From positions 682,001-746,000 of the forward strand of contig JBANDB010000008.1 of assembly GCA_037576215.1 (NCBI GenBank): 64,000 nucleotides of DNA, given 5' to 3'. A program made the position numbers and the translations under genes. Positions 11,283 through 22,336 of the stretch are shown in pieces (positions within the stretch are counted from its first letter, which is position 1; every line of letters starts with the position of its first letter). The stretch comes from Armillaria gallica. Taxonomy: Eukaryota; Basidiomycota; Agaricomycetes; Agaricales; Physalacriaceae. The notes beneath the pieces are model-generated. The model saw nothing but the letters and a program-made list of their open reading frames with translations. It was not told the origin of the DNA and searched no databases.

Positions 11283-12192
11283 AAGAACACGTTTCTTGGC
11301 GAATACATCCCACCACGAAGACGTTTCGTTTTGCGGACTCTCCCAGCGAGATGTACTCGTACGATTCGGACCAGGCGCCTTTACCAATTACGGGACCCGG
11401 TCGTCTCAGAGGCTGTTTGAAATCCCATCGATGAACCAGGAGTTGCCCAGCATGTACTATTATTCTCGGTCGCTGAATGATACCCCTTCTCCCAAGTATT
11501 ATCAGTCGCCCCTACCATCCTCGCCGACTTTCTCGTTATTCCAAAGTTCCACATCATCATCTTCTGCCGCCGCCGCTCTCCCTTCCTCACGACCATCGTC
11601 TTCGTTCCACCCGCCGCCAAAGCCCTATGGTCTGCAGAACCCCATCAGCCTCCCGTCAGTCGAGGAGGACTTTGAGCCAACCATTGTTAAACTGCACGAA
11701 TATCTCCGCCAACCCCACCTCGGCATCGACCTGTCAAGGGACATCTTACCGTACATCCCTGAGATCCCTGACGAACCTGCTACCTCTCTCCCCCTTCCCG
11801 GAGGCATGGTCCTCGTTTCCAAGTACCTACCCTGGCGGATTCACATATTTCCCAGTTCAATCAGGGATGTGGTTGTAGTGCTGTATACAACGCTACGCAT
11901 TAGGGTTACTGAGGAGGAGCTGAAGACCGTGGGAGGGACCGGTGTGATGAGGGCGTATGCGAACCGGGTAGAAGGGATGGGAGAGGAAGAGAGAAGGAAG
12001 GGTGTTAGGAGAGCTGACTTCTTGCTGGGGTATACTTTGTTCATCGGCGTCGATGCTACAGACGAGCTGGGGGTGAAAGATTTGTTTGGCATCGTTGTCG
12101 TAGCGCTTTTCTGGGTTTCTTTCTATCATCTAGGTGTTCCTTTTTGGTCGTTGTTCACTTCGATGAAGAGTTATGTATTCCTTCGGTATTGA
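11274..12192 (+). pseudogene. DUF6699-like gene, decayed left copy
   Basis: Homologous along its length to the right-arm gene at 16307-17122. Differences seen directly are a deletion of about 32 bp just after the TATA box that removes both in-frame ATGs, a net 2-nt gain near 11395 that shifts frame, and a 2-nt loss near 12077 that changes the C-terminus. From about 11430 a long frame (MNQELPSMYYY and onward) still covers the main domain, including LPWRIHI and RRADFLLGYTLF, so a shortened product is conceivable. Confidence 0.65.
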
Positions 12193-12446
12193 TCTTGCTG
12201 TAATATTGTACATTACCATTTATTGCTTTCCGGGCGCAGACCCAGGGTAGATGTGCAAGAGGCTTGATGTAGCGTTCGGTCAACTTGGTTCAAGAATAGA
12301 GCTCGCATCTCAGCCAGTGGGCAATGTGCAACTCCTTCCGTCCTGTCTACTCTCACAATGCCTGATCCTGACTACGGGATAGAGTTTTCAAATATTGAGA
12401 ACTACTATAAGACTGCATACGCGAACCTAAGTGATTCATCCACGTT

Positions 12447-13557
12447 TCACGATCTGAAATATTTGATAGCTCCGGATCGCTGTCCAACATCAATGAGAGA
12501 TGGCATGATCGCCTGAATGAGATTCTTGTGAGAGTTATTGAATCTATTCTGTTCCAGCCATAGCAGAAGATCCCGTGCATAGGCAGCTGGGGGGACCACA
12601 TGTGCATCTTCGTTGCGACCGGTGCCAAGAATCGAACGGAATATCCACGTGTCAACAAGAAGGGAAACCTTTTCGATGTGAGCCATTACGAAATCAGTCA
12701 ATGGTTCTAGGTCAAAGAATCCGGATATGTGGTCTAGGACGTCTGCGGCGGCAATATTCTTCTGGTGCAAGAATGATGGAAGCTGCTGTGACAGTGTAGG
12801 ATACGGCGGGTCGGAAGCTGAACTGAAGATGGCACGATGGTAATACCAGGCGACGAGAACATTGGGCACTGTGGTTTCGCATAGTAGTGAGTACGCAAGC
12901 ATGACTAAGATAAAGCCGATGCGCACAGTATGCCATTGGGCGGCCCAATCCAACTGACACTTCGCATATGGCCTGTGAGAGGAGGAATACATAACGTTCG
13001 AGTCCAGGGTTGGTGCTGAGCAGGTCATCTGTAATTCCTGGAAAAGCGTTTAGTTTACCATTTGATAAATTCTAGGTAAATGTCCAACCTCGAGAGAAAC
13101 GTTCCATCGTTCCATAATGTAAGGCCAAAGACTTCCGCTCCTCGCGTAGACGGTTCTCCTCCCTACGTATACGCTCTTGAGATTTTTGAAACTCACGCTG
13201 ACTGGCGATCAGTGTTTTCACGTGGTCGTCGACATCTCGTAGGCGTCCTCCAAGACTTTTTTGTGCTTCCTAGTATCCAGAAAGGTTTGTGAGTTAAGAT
13301 ATCAGAGTAAGTAGTCAGATGCAGTGACCCACCGTTAGGCGTACATGGTCTGACTGAGGATGGGTAAGCCTTAGTACCGTTTGGCCGTTCTCTTGTCGAA
13401 AAATGTGTTGATGAAATTTGCCCGGCGACGCCGACAGATCTAGAGCTGCATCAATATCTCCGTCTGTGTCGATGCTGTATGCTTTGAAGATGCCCCGGTG
13501 TAGGACGGCGGTAACGTTTTGCATTTGATGTGAACGATGAAGAACGATGCTGGCCAT
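12447..13557 (-). CDS. Family-X coiled-coil protein, left-arm copy
   Basis: Exons 13557-13333, 13269-13089, 13037-12927 and 12868-12447 join in phase to 312 aa. Exon lengths 225, 181 and 111 are identical to those of the right-arm gene. Exon 1 gives an N-terminal domain of 75 residues (HQMQNVTAVLHRGIFKAYSI, DIDAALDL). Exon 2 is a charged coiled coil of about 60 residues (QERIRREENRLREERKSLAL). Exons 3 and 4 are helical and hydrophobic in part (VLVAWYYHRAIF; DFVMAHIEKVSLLVDTWI). I recognise no family and propose no function. It differs from the right copy mainly in the last 60 residues. The gene runs outward from the palindrome centre and is convergent with the DUF6699 copy. Confidence 0.75.
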
Positions 13558-14716
13558 GGTGGTGGTTTGAGACAAGAAGAAGGCTCTGGCTTGATCGATC
13601 GGCGAGGTTTGAAGTCTGCTGCCGGCTTGGCAAGCCCGGAGCCGCTGCCGGCAAATCTCTAATCGGTTGGAAATTGCCAGGCTTTCCATTCTTGCTAAGC
13701 GATAAATCTCAAATAAGTCTCAGGCGGTGATGACTAAATTAGAAATGTCGCATGGCATTTATTTACAGTTTACCGCTCGAAACACTGGGTTCCCACGCAT
13801 ACTTACCTGCCATTCCCGTCGGGCGCGCGCAGCGCGGAAAATAACACGGAATGGTTACATCTACAAGATAGTAATAGTTTTAGCACAGTTATGAACGAGC
13901 GAGAGCTTTCCGGATTTTGTAGATGTAACCGTTCCGTGTTATTTTTCCGCGTTGCGTGCGCCTGAGATCATATCAATTTCTCATGATCTTAAGAGCTCAA
14001 AACGAGCTTCTACTCCACACATGTTATGCCAAATGGCTGGAAATACAGCACCCATAACTCGTGCTCCGATGTACACATATGTTGCAAGCAGTGTGTGCTC
14101 GAAAAGAGTATCAAGAAACACAAGAACTTAGGAAAACCAAACAAAAAAGCAGAGAAAAGTAAGTACAAAATATTCATTGTACATGCTCAGAAACAGGCCG
14201 AAAAATTGCGAATCCTACAGTATGTATGTATGATACGTCAGAGAATAGTTGTAGGAGCAAATGCGCCACGAGGAATAGGCGCAAAGACGAAAGCGAAAGG
14301 AGTGGCAGGCAGATTTCGGACCGATTCGACCGGTGGTAGTGTGGTAAACCCTACTGCCACTTGATGTGGCTGTGCCTCGGGCATCAGAAGTATGCACTTA
14401 AGATGCACAGCGCGCCGTTTTTCATCACCCTCTTTGACTTTGAGTTTCTAACACTTAAAAATCGGTTTAAAATTCGCAGGCAGGTCTTGTGAAACTTTCC
14501 TCTTTTCCCTCTCTCTTTTTCTTTTTTCTTTTTATTCCAGACCGGCCCACAAGCATCAGTACCAGTAGCAAGCCGCCGCGCGCTCTTGTTCTACATTATT
14601 AGGTAACAGCGATGTCGAGGTGCGCATAGCAAGATTACATCAGGAATGCCGATTAGAGATTTGCCGGCAGCAGGCTTGAAATCTCGCCGATCGACTCTTC
14701 TTGTCAAACCACCACC
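13558..14716. promoter_or_regulatory. Palindrome centre and divergent promoter region
   Basis: The two family-X start codons face away from each other across this 1159-bp stretch. About 70-130 bp next to each ATG still belong to the arms, with small indels. The core (about 13686-14642) is unique except for a small hairpin element at 13822-13962. No open frame here looks like a gene. A pyrimidine-rich run lies at 14500-14540. Confidence 0.5.
13822..13962. repeat. Foldback element at palindrome centre
   Basis: Bases 13822-13866 and 13917-13962 are inverted copies of about 45 bp with few mismatches (ataacacggaa and ggttacatctacaa are shared). They flank a loop of about 50 bp. No clear target duplication was seen, so it may be a MITE or simply a cruciform-forming hairpin. 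Confidence 0.75.
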
Positions 14717-15833
14717 ATGGCCAGCATCGTTCTTCATCGTTCACATCAAATGCAAAACGTTACCGCCGTCCTACACCGGGGCATCTTCAAAGCATACAGC
14801 ATCGACACAGACGGAGATATTGATGCAGCTCTAGATCTGTCGGCGTCGCCGGGCAAATTTCATCAACACATTTTTCGACAAGAGAACGGCCAAACGGTAC
14901 TAAGGCTTACCCATCCTCAGTCAGACCATGTACGCCTAACGGTGGGTCACTGCATCTGACTACTTACTCTGATATCTTAACTCACAAACCTTTCTGGATA
15001 CTAGGAAGCACAAAAAAGTCTTGGAGGACGCCTACGAGATGTCGACGACCACGTGAAAACACTGATCGCCAGTCAGCGTGAGTTTCAAAAATCTCAAGAG
15101 CGTATACGTAGGGAGGAGAACCGTCTACGCGAGGAGCGGAAGTCTTTGGCCTTACATTATGGAACGATGGAACGTTTCTCTCGAGGTTGGACATTTACCT
15201 AGAATTTATCAAATGGTAAACTAAACGCTTTTCCAGGAATTACAGATGACCTGCTCAGCACCAACCCTGGACTCGAACGTTATGTATTCCTCCTCTCACA
15301 GGCCATATGCGAAGTGTCAGTTGGATTGGGCCGCCCAATGGCATACTGTGCGCATCGGCTTTATCTTAGTCATGCTTGCGTACTCACTACTATGCGAAAC
15401 CACAGTGCCCAATGTTCTCGTCGCCTGGTATTACCATCGTGCCATCTTCAGTTCAGCTTCCGACCCGCCGTATCCTACACTGTCACAGCAGCTTCCATCA
15501 TTCTTGCACCAGAAGAATATTGCCGCCGCAGACGTCCTAGACCACATATCCGGATTCTTTGACCTAGAACCATTGACTGATTTCGTAATGGCTCACATCG
15601 AAAAGGTTTCCCTTCTTGTCGACACATGGATACTTCGTTCGATTCTTGGCAAGCGAGGTAACAAAGATGGACTCGGACTACTGATCATGGTCCCCCGGGC
15701 TAACTTTGCATGGGAAATTCTTCTGGAACAGAATAGACTGAACAGCTCGCACAAGAATCTTATTCAGGAGATTATGCCATCTCTCATTGATGTTCTAACG
15801 CGATCGGGGCGTATCAAATATTTCGCATCATAA
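14717..15833 (+). CDS. Family-X coiled-coil protein, right-arm copy
   Basis: Exons 14717-14941, 15005-15185, 15237-15347 and 15406-15833 give 314 aa. The last intron (58 nt, GTGCGC...CACAG) is supported because the donor and acceptor are conserved in the diverged third copy (8207-8268). There is an N-terminal domain, then a coiled coil at about residues 80-135 (RRDVDD-like and RREENRLREERK), then a helical C-terminal half with VLVAWYYHRAIF and FFDLEPLTDFVMAHIEKVS. No signal peptide and no known domain were recognised. It is convergent with the DUF6699-like gene across 473 bp. Confidence 0.75.
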
Positions 15834-16306
15834 AATTGGATAGTCTTGTGTGTACAGTCCTAGGGTACATGTAGTTTTCAAGTAATGGAGTGTTTAACAC
15901 CTCAGGGATTTAACTGCAGTGATAAGCGTTTTTGAGCGATGAGCGAGATTGTTCATGGCATCGACGACAGGGGGATGGAAAATTACCTCTTGCTACTTTA
16001 TAGCCCGGTTTGATGTGTCTTGAGGTCTACGTAGGCCAGTGCTGGATATTCCTGTTCTTGAGACGTCGACATTCTAAAAGATTGACGGTTGGGTTGGAGA
16101 AGAAACAAAAGTCAGATATTTCACATAGTCACGAACAACGTGTAGCCAATATCACAGAATCCAAAATGCCGGCTTCTCTGACAGTAGTAAATATTAATGT
16201 ACAGTAATACAACAGAATAAATACCAAAAAAATAAACAACTCTTCATCGAAGATAAAAATGACCAAAAAGGAACACCCAGATGATAGAAAGAAACCCAGA
16301 AAAGCG

Positions 16307-17122
16307 CTACGACAACGATGCCAAACAAATCTTCCACACCCCCGGCTCATCTGTAGCCTCGACGCCGACGAACATAGTATAACCCAACAAGAAATCAACT
16401 CTCCTCACACCTTTCCTTCTCTCTTCCTCTCCCGTCCCTTCCACCCGGTTCGCATACGCCCTCATTACACCGGTCCCTCCCACGGTCTTCAGCTCCTCGT
16501 CAGTAACCCTAGTACGTAGCGCCGTATACAGCGCCACGACCAGGTCCCTGACAGAACTGGAGGATATATGGATCCGCCAGGGTAGGTACTTGGAAACGAG
16601 GACCATGCCTCCGGGAAGGGGGAGAGAGGTAGCAGGTTCGTCAGGGATCTCAGGGATGTAAGGTGAGATGTCCCTTGACAGGTCGATGCCGAGGTGAGGT
16701 GGGCGTAGGTATTCGTGCAGTTTAACAATGGTTGGTTCAAAGTCCTCCTCGACTGACGGGAGGCTGATGGGGTTCTGCAGACCATTGGGCTTTGGCGGCG
16801 GCTGGAACGAAGACGATGGTAGTGGGGAAGGGAGGGCGGCGGAAGGAGAAGATATGGAACTTGAGAATAAAGGGAAGGTCGGCGAGGATGGTAGGGGCGA
16901 CTGATAATACTCGGGAGAAGGGGTATCGTTCAGCGACCGAGAATAATAATACATGCTGGGCAACCCTTGGTTCGTAGACGGGCTTCCAAACAACCTCTGA
17001 GACAACCGCATCGCAATTGGCGAAGGCGCCTGGTCCGAATTGTACGAGTACATTTCGTTGGGCGAGTCCGCAAAGCGAACCGTCTTCGTGGTGAGCATCT
17101 TTGATGAGACGTGATGGGGCAT
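16307..17122 (-). CDS. DUF6699-like domain protein
   Basis: A single exon of 272 aa, if started at MPHHVSSKM. The first in-frame ATG (17170) is rejected because the codons after it are the TATA box itself. The N-terminal ~120 residues are Ser/Pro-rich and disordered (SPLPSSPTFPLFSSSISSPS). The folded part reads PTIVKLHEYLRPPHLGIDLS, SLPLPGGMVLVSKYLPWRIH, VRDLVVALYTALR, EELKTVGG and RRVDFLLGYTMFVGVE. That is the pattern of the Agaricomycete domain DUF6699, whose function is unknown. The last ten residues differ in frame from the left copy. Confidence 0.7.
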   Translation of the reverse strand: MPHHVSSKMLTTKTVRFADSPNEMYSYNSDQAPSPIAMRLSQRLFGSPSTNQGLPSMYYYSRSLNDTPSPEYYQSPLPSSPTFPLFSSSISSPSAALPSPLPSSSFQPPPKPNGLQNPISLPSVEEDFEPTIVKLHEYLRPPHLGIDLSRDISPYIPEIPDEPATSLPLPGGMVLVSKYLPWRIHISSSSVRDLVVALYTALRTRVTDEELKTVGGTGVMRAYANRVEGTGEEERRKGVRRVDFLLGYTMFVGVEATDEPGVWKICLASLS

Positions 17123-17152
17123 TATGGATGTGTTCGTCAAGAAACGTGGTCT

Positions 17153-17162
17153 GCTTTTATAC
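17153..17162 (-). promoter_or_regulatory. TATA box of DUF6699-like gene
   Basis: GTATAAAAGC lies 31 bp upstream of the chosen ATG and is conserved with the left arm at 11274. This sets the start codon choice. Confidence 0.65.
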
Positions 17163-18350
17163 CCCGCCACCTTCTCGCGTTATGTTGAAAGGGCGGTTCT
17201 GATATAGCCCATTAGCAATGCCTAACAGGGCGTCATCCCACAGCCTGTGTCCGGCGCAACACAGCTTTGTGTGTGTCCAAATTGGGATGATGGCGCTTCA
17301 GAGCGTACCGCGCCCCTGGTCGACTGTAGCAATGTATGGATGTCTCCTTGACGATGGAGAGCTTGTCCCTTGACCAGTCCCAATGTGCTCTGGTACCTGT
17401 AACACCATCTTAGCTTCTATCCAGTTTCGACAATGCGTAGCTATTCACATACCAATGTATAGCAGTATGGTCGCCAGCTGTTATGGGCGCCCCGAGTTTC
17501 ATTGACGATGTCCGAGCTCGTCCCCAAAACGGAGGATCCTAGCAAACGGGGCTATGCCCGAGAATCATATGCTGATTCATCAACCCTGGGTATATTATCA
17601 ATGATCGCCAGTCATTTTCCGTCATTCAGATCTTTTACCGTAGGTAGCAAAATTATACGGAAAGAGTCATCACGACGATTGTTGATAGCAATGCTGTACA
17701 GCGTTGCGGCCACTGGACATCTGTTCATTCCAGTCTACATCATCATCATCAATAAATAGTTCGTCAGGGGAATGTGAAGACTTATGGTACCCTACACAGA
17801 CGAAAGCGATGAAACGCAAGCTGCGATACCAACTTGGAAGCTCTGATCCCTCATGCATTACAGTGGAAGACGATGAATGACAGCGGCCGTCATCTGAGTA
17901 TTCCCGGACCATAGCCCACCGTCCAGGGGATTATGTCGTATGTCCGAACCGTGCTTTCGTCGTAAGCGCTGGTCAGGATTCACACGGCGTATTGATGAAA
18001 GCGTATAGCCCGCTGCTGTCCACACAGGCGGACTGATATTCTTTTTTGTCCTCCAGCAGTCGCAGATAAAGGATATATGAATGCTGAAGACTAAGCAACG
18101 GGAAAGGTTAGATCAAAAACAATGAGGAGATGAAAACACCCATGGCATACACATCAAGGGCTTGATGAAAGATCACGCTAGTCAAGTGCAGTTCGCAGGG
18201 AAGACAGGGGTTCAGCATGTTAGTTTGCATCACTACACTCTTCCTGGGATATCCCTTGATTCATCGGCCAAGTAAAGATAACGGAAGTGAAGACAAGATG
18301 TGAGATTTCAATAAAAAATCCGGAGCTCGGGGACAGTCGTCCAAGACGAT
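17163..18350. other. Palindrome arm, no secure gene
   Basis: The counterpart of 10161-11270. About 130 bp near 17163-17300 are absent from the left arm. An 80-codon minus-strand frame (17670-17912) is not conserved well enough to be called a gene. Confidence 0.45.
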
Positions 18351-18755
18351 CTATTGGCGGTTCGTGGATATTATATATATATCGCCAGTTTGGGCTTGTG
18401 GTGAACCAATAGAAAAACAGGTGTTCAGAGCTTCGCAGCAACAAAAATGTACTGATGTTTCTGCGAGAAGCTTATTAGTCGGTACTGTGAAAGATAGAAC
18501 CATAGACAAACTTTTCTCATTCGGAGACGAAAGCTTCCGTAGTTAAGTGGCGAGTTCGAGCCGAATCCTTCGTCTAAAACTCACGCCTTTGTCGTTCAAG
18601 CAAAAGGTGCGCTCAAGGAACCGCTGGTCATGAGAAGTATCTGTTGGTAAGCTTGTAAAATTTCAAAAAAAGAAAAGTCACGAATACTCACCAGCGCCAA
18701 AAGTAACAAGCAATAAAGTTCCACATGTAACTGTCGGTGCAAGCCCCATCGTCAT
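18351..18755 (-). CDS. Small secreted Cys-containing protein
   Basis: Exons 18755-18692, 18640-18585 and 18533-18351 join in phase to 100 aa, with introns of about 51 nt. Residues 1-21 form a likely signal peptide (PTVTCGTLLLVTFGA). The mature part has FCLND, then near residue 77 a CCC run (VHFCCCEALNTCF). It ends in a polar tail. Size, secretion signal and Cys content resemble fungal small secreted proteins, but no family is recognised and the Cys spacing is not that of a hydrophobin. The left-arm copy is frameshifted. Alternative splicing of the last exon is possible. Confidence 0.5.
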
Positions 18756-19255
18756 TCTTGGCTGCTATCTGCGGTGTGTGTCCTCTGATATGCGCATATT
18801 AAGGACAGGCTAGTGAGAGGGAGGTCGTTCTTCTTCGATTTTGGATGTAACGAGAGGCGACGGAGTAAAAATAACAACTTCAATTTAATCGGATTCTCCT
18901 GAGGTAGCTGCACTCGCATTCAGTGGTATCAAGAAGAGAATAAAAAGGAACGCACCTGGGACAGCATATGAAACAGACGACCTTGAACTATGTTACCCCC
19001 TCATTTTCGCAATTCCCATACTCGTCCTCTTCCTTTTTTCGGACCTTGTGTCGGTACCAACACCATTAACGAAGACATCCTGTACCGTCTGCATGCTCAA
19101 CATGAAAAGCTGAGAACACTAGCATCCATCGCATTTCCTGCTTTAGACAATCAGGCTTTGAGGACGGCGCAAGCGCATACGAAATCACGAAAAAAAAAAC
19201 CGGCAGAAACGAAATTTGGTGGTAGAAGTAGGAGGGAAAAGACCGCGTTATTTGG

Positions 19256-19390
19256 TTGAGCTTGGCCGGGAAGATGTCGGCAAATTTCCCAGCCGCCTTC
19301 AAGTTGATCCTTGCCAACGCGCTACGTCTTCTGAGCATCATGGCAGATACACTGTACGGGCGACGCAACAGCTTTCCTTTCCACCACCAG
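19256..19390 (-). pseudogene. F-box family remnant at outer palindrome end
   Basis: Inverted counterpart of about 8750-8850, containing the stretch after the F-box of the fragment at 8556. There are no intact frames. It marks where homology between the arms ends. Confidence 0.45.
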
Positions 19391-20382
19391 TATCAGTGCC
19401 GCATATCTTACCATGATTACCAAGTTCAGACGGCGCAAATATGGCCTGTTCCACCAAGTTCGGGCTGACCTCTGCGCAAGAAACATGCCGTGAATACTGG
19501 TATTAGCTTGAAGCTTACTTTACTTGGAGGATGGGTGGTGCAAATTCTTAGTTATGGCGCTGACTTAGGTACGATTTCCCTTTCTTCCTCCCTTTGCTTC
19601 GGTCTCATATTATTTAATTTAGCACACCAGACATTATGCTGTTAGATCAGCTTTCATCTTTCTGCACGAACTATTAGGTATGTTTTTTCTCTTGTCGTGC
19701 TCCTTGTCGACAACGATCAATACCATGATAGGCAAGGGAAAAGAAAGTCGGAAGTCAGGTATACCTATATGTCGCTCTGCTGGTACTTTACTCACGTCAA
19801 AGTAACAGTTTAAAAACTCCTGCGACCACCGATTAGCATGACTCCGCCTTCTCCTTGAGATAGGAAGAGCAGACTATTAGTATAGACGTATGTCGACAAC
19901 CTGCTTTCGGAGCCTGTTCCTTACCTGGCGATATACCCATCTACCTCTACCTCTTCGCGATTTATACCATCCATTCTTCATTACTCGGACACGCGAATAT
20001 TTCCTTTAGCCTGCTATGGCGGTGAAGCCAGTTCTTCCAGTCGCCGGCGCTCTTAAAAGCGTCACACGGCACGGCAGCTCTTATTGCTGCCAAGCAGCCT
20101 GGAGATGAGGCTCCGCCTCGACGTTCTCCCCATCTGTTTGAATATACGTACCTCGCTGTGCAGCAGACTCTTCATGAATTCCAATGACCAAACCTACCTT
20201 TCACCGCGGCACGTTATCAATTTCCTGTACGACATTTCCCACTAGAGGGCTTCATTGTTTCGTCATATTGCAATCGTGTATTTCAATGTACAGTGCGTAT
20301 CGTCGTATCGCGCGATGAACTAGGGATGGACCTGATGGCTACTCGATAGTATTCAAAAGCTACTACAAAATATGTACTCACC
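19391..20382. other. Intergenic, nothing recognised
   Basis: About 1 kb between the palindrome and the HET-like gene. Only short frames without features; no terminal repeats found. Confidence 0.5.
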
Positions 20383-22336
20383 TCAAACAAGAATACTTCG
20401 ATGCTGTTCAGCAATACCCAGATCCATTAACCTCTGCCTATCTTCTTTATCAGTCATTTCGAACACCGACACTTTCTCAAACTCTTCTCCTGAAAGTCTT
20501 CGCCCGACGACCCAATATTGTGCCCGGATCTGGCTGTAAATCGTTTGATTGGTGCCAAGCAGCATGTACGTGTCTTCAGGTATCGAGTACTTGTGGGTGC
20601 AAGTGATGTTGAATGTATGTTCTATCCCACCTGCATCTTTAACAATCAACTCCCCACGTCGATGACCCTCTTCCACGTCTCCCATGGCCAAACCCCGCAC
20701 AAACCCCTTTTCAACGCAGTGTACTTTGCACCAGTCCTCACCCGTCTCCTCATCCCACTCAACCGTCATGTCAGAGTAAATATCAGCAGGCAGAGTCTTC
20801 AACATGACTTGGTCCCATGACGGTCTCCATTTTGTGCCCGCATTCCCTGGCTCAGGATACCAGAAGAACAACTCCCCCCGATACCCCGCTTGCATCACAT
20901 TCACCAGTGCTGTCCAGGCATCCTCAAGAGATTCACTCTCATGGTATGCGGCTATCGTCCTGGGTCGCAGAGGGAATGCCAGTCCAGCAACTTTGTCAAC
21001 CGGGTTGGTCGACACCCGCGTCTGCATCTGCGACAGCATTCCAAACATTCCGGGGGTGAGAAACGGGTCCTCATTATTATCATGGACGGCGCTGAGGGCC
21101 CGCAGCTGCTGGTGGAACCTGGTCAGTATCTCATTCTCATAGTTCCCATCCCCATCTATCGGCTCAGCATGCAGAGGTCCATCAAGTGTATCCCCAGCAA
21201 TGGTTCTGCTCGCACTGTTCTCCTGTAGCGTCCATGCACATCTAAACCAAGACCGCTCACTCTCCAAGTCGCCTGCTTTGATATTCAAAGGTAGCCCTAG
21301 CCCACTCAGGTAGCACACCACCGTGACATCTTGATAGATGTATCCAATGGTGGGCACATCCAGTTTCCATTCTTCTGTGCGCAGATCCTCCTTCAGCCCA
21401 CCTTTCTGTCTCAAGCAAAGCACATCCAGCCATGCATACTCTACTCCAAGATTGAGCATCTCGATGCGGATGAGGTCGAGGCTGGCATCTTTGGGGATGG
21501 GTACAGGCCATTCATGTCCATTGATAGGTGTCCACACATCAACGCGGTCCTTCTCACCTATCCATGCATGGGATATTGGCCGAGGCCAGTCATCCGCATC
21601 CTGGCTCCACCATGGCACCACCCGATTGCTGTACAAATCCCATACGCGTCGAGGTTGTAACTCCGGGTTGATGATTTGGTTGCCAACAACCGCTTCGTGC
21701 CGCTCTTTCTGGTCCTGAGCTTCATATGTGCTTAATTTGTCTTGGATGGTGCTCGTGTGCCATACCTGGCGCAGACGGCCATACGCAGTTCCAAAATCGT
21801 AGTTGCTGGAGATGCAGTCTTCGAGAACGCAGGAGAGGAATGGGGTGTCCAGAGTGTACGATGTTCCGAGGGTGGCGTTGAGTAGGTTCAAGAGGACCTG
21901 CACACCGAGGGTAACACAAGCAACGTTGGCGAGGGAGGAGGATATCACTTTGCGCTCTGCACCAACATAGACCCGTTGCAATGGGACAGCGACAGATGAC
22001 TCCGCTTGGCCGGTCTCAGTAAAGGCAGATATGACTTCATGTCCCTTGCGACATGATAATAAATCAATACGTCGCTTCTACTCACTTCGTTTTCGAATGA
22101 CTTACGGTTTTTATTTTCGACAATACATGAAATTCAAAGTCACCATGATTGGAAAATCTATCGCCCTTATCTCTACTATGACCAGCCTGTTGGTCCGATT
22201 CAATAATAGTGGCATCCTCGGGCTCCAAAATCGGGGATTCGGAGAGTGATTCTAGACGCAAGTTGGACAATGAGTCAGGTGTCCCCTCCAAGATGGGGCC
22301 GGCATCTCGTGGAATAGAAGTCCCAATGCTCCACAT
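20383..22336 (-). CDS. HET-like (heterokaryon incompatibility) protein
   Basis: Exons 22336-22106 and 22014-20383 join in phase across a 91-nt GTAAGT...AG intron to 620 aa. No ATG starts the long second exon, which supports the upstream exon. The central part (about residues 190-310) has the HET-domain pattern: SHAWIG, then LDLIRIEMLNLGVEYAWLDVLCLRQ, where the family has a WLDxLCINQ block, then VPTIGYIYQDVTVVCYLSGLG and SWFRCAWTLQE. HET proteins act in self/non-self recognition and cell death in filamentous fungi; this Agaricomycete subtype has no tested role. The first 90 residues are polar and unstructured. Confidence 0.8.

Larger units (their letters stand above)
8750..13685 (+). repeat. 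Large palindrome, left arm
   Basis: The inverse complement of this stretch recurs at about 14643-19390. Matching landmarks are 9040-9095 with 19130-19190, 9660-9790 with 18840-18985, the secreted-protein gene (9882 with 18755), the DUF6699-like gene (11274 with 17162) and family X (12447-13557 with 14717-15833). The arm has about 430 bp (9220-9660) with no counterpart on the right. It lacks about 130 bp that the right arm has upstream of the DUF6699 TATA box. Exact ends need an alignment. Confidence 0.85.
14643..19390 (-). repeat. Large palindrome, right arm
   Basis: Inverted counterpart of about 8750-13685. Near-identity is seen in the family-X genes next to the centre, where exons 1 to 3 give identical protein. 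The outer parts show many substitutions and indels. This arm keeps open versions of the DUF6699-like and small secreted-protein genes. It lacks the 9220-9660 segment. Confidence 0.85.

Noticed and set aside
11110..12192. A 360-aa intact DUF6699 gene in the left arm
   Set aside because: The first ~110 codons lie upstream of or through the TATA box and do not match the right-arm protein. Indels show that the long frame is fortuitous at its 5' end.
15246..15833. 195-codon frame as a separate hydrophobic membrane protein
   Set aside because: Its first part is out of frame with family-X exon 3. The conserved 58-nt intron joins only its C-terminal part to family X.
18364..18755. A hydrophobin-like gene because of the CCC run
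   Set aside because: Hydrophobins need eight Cys in a C-CC-C-C-C-CC-C spacing. Here there are too few Cys and the spacing is wrong.
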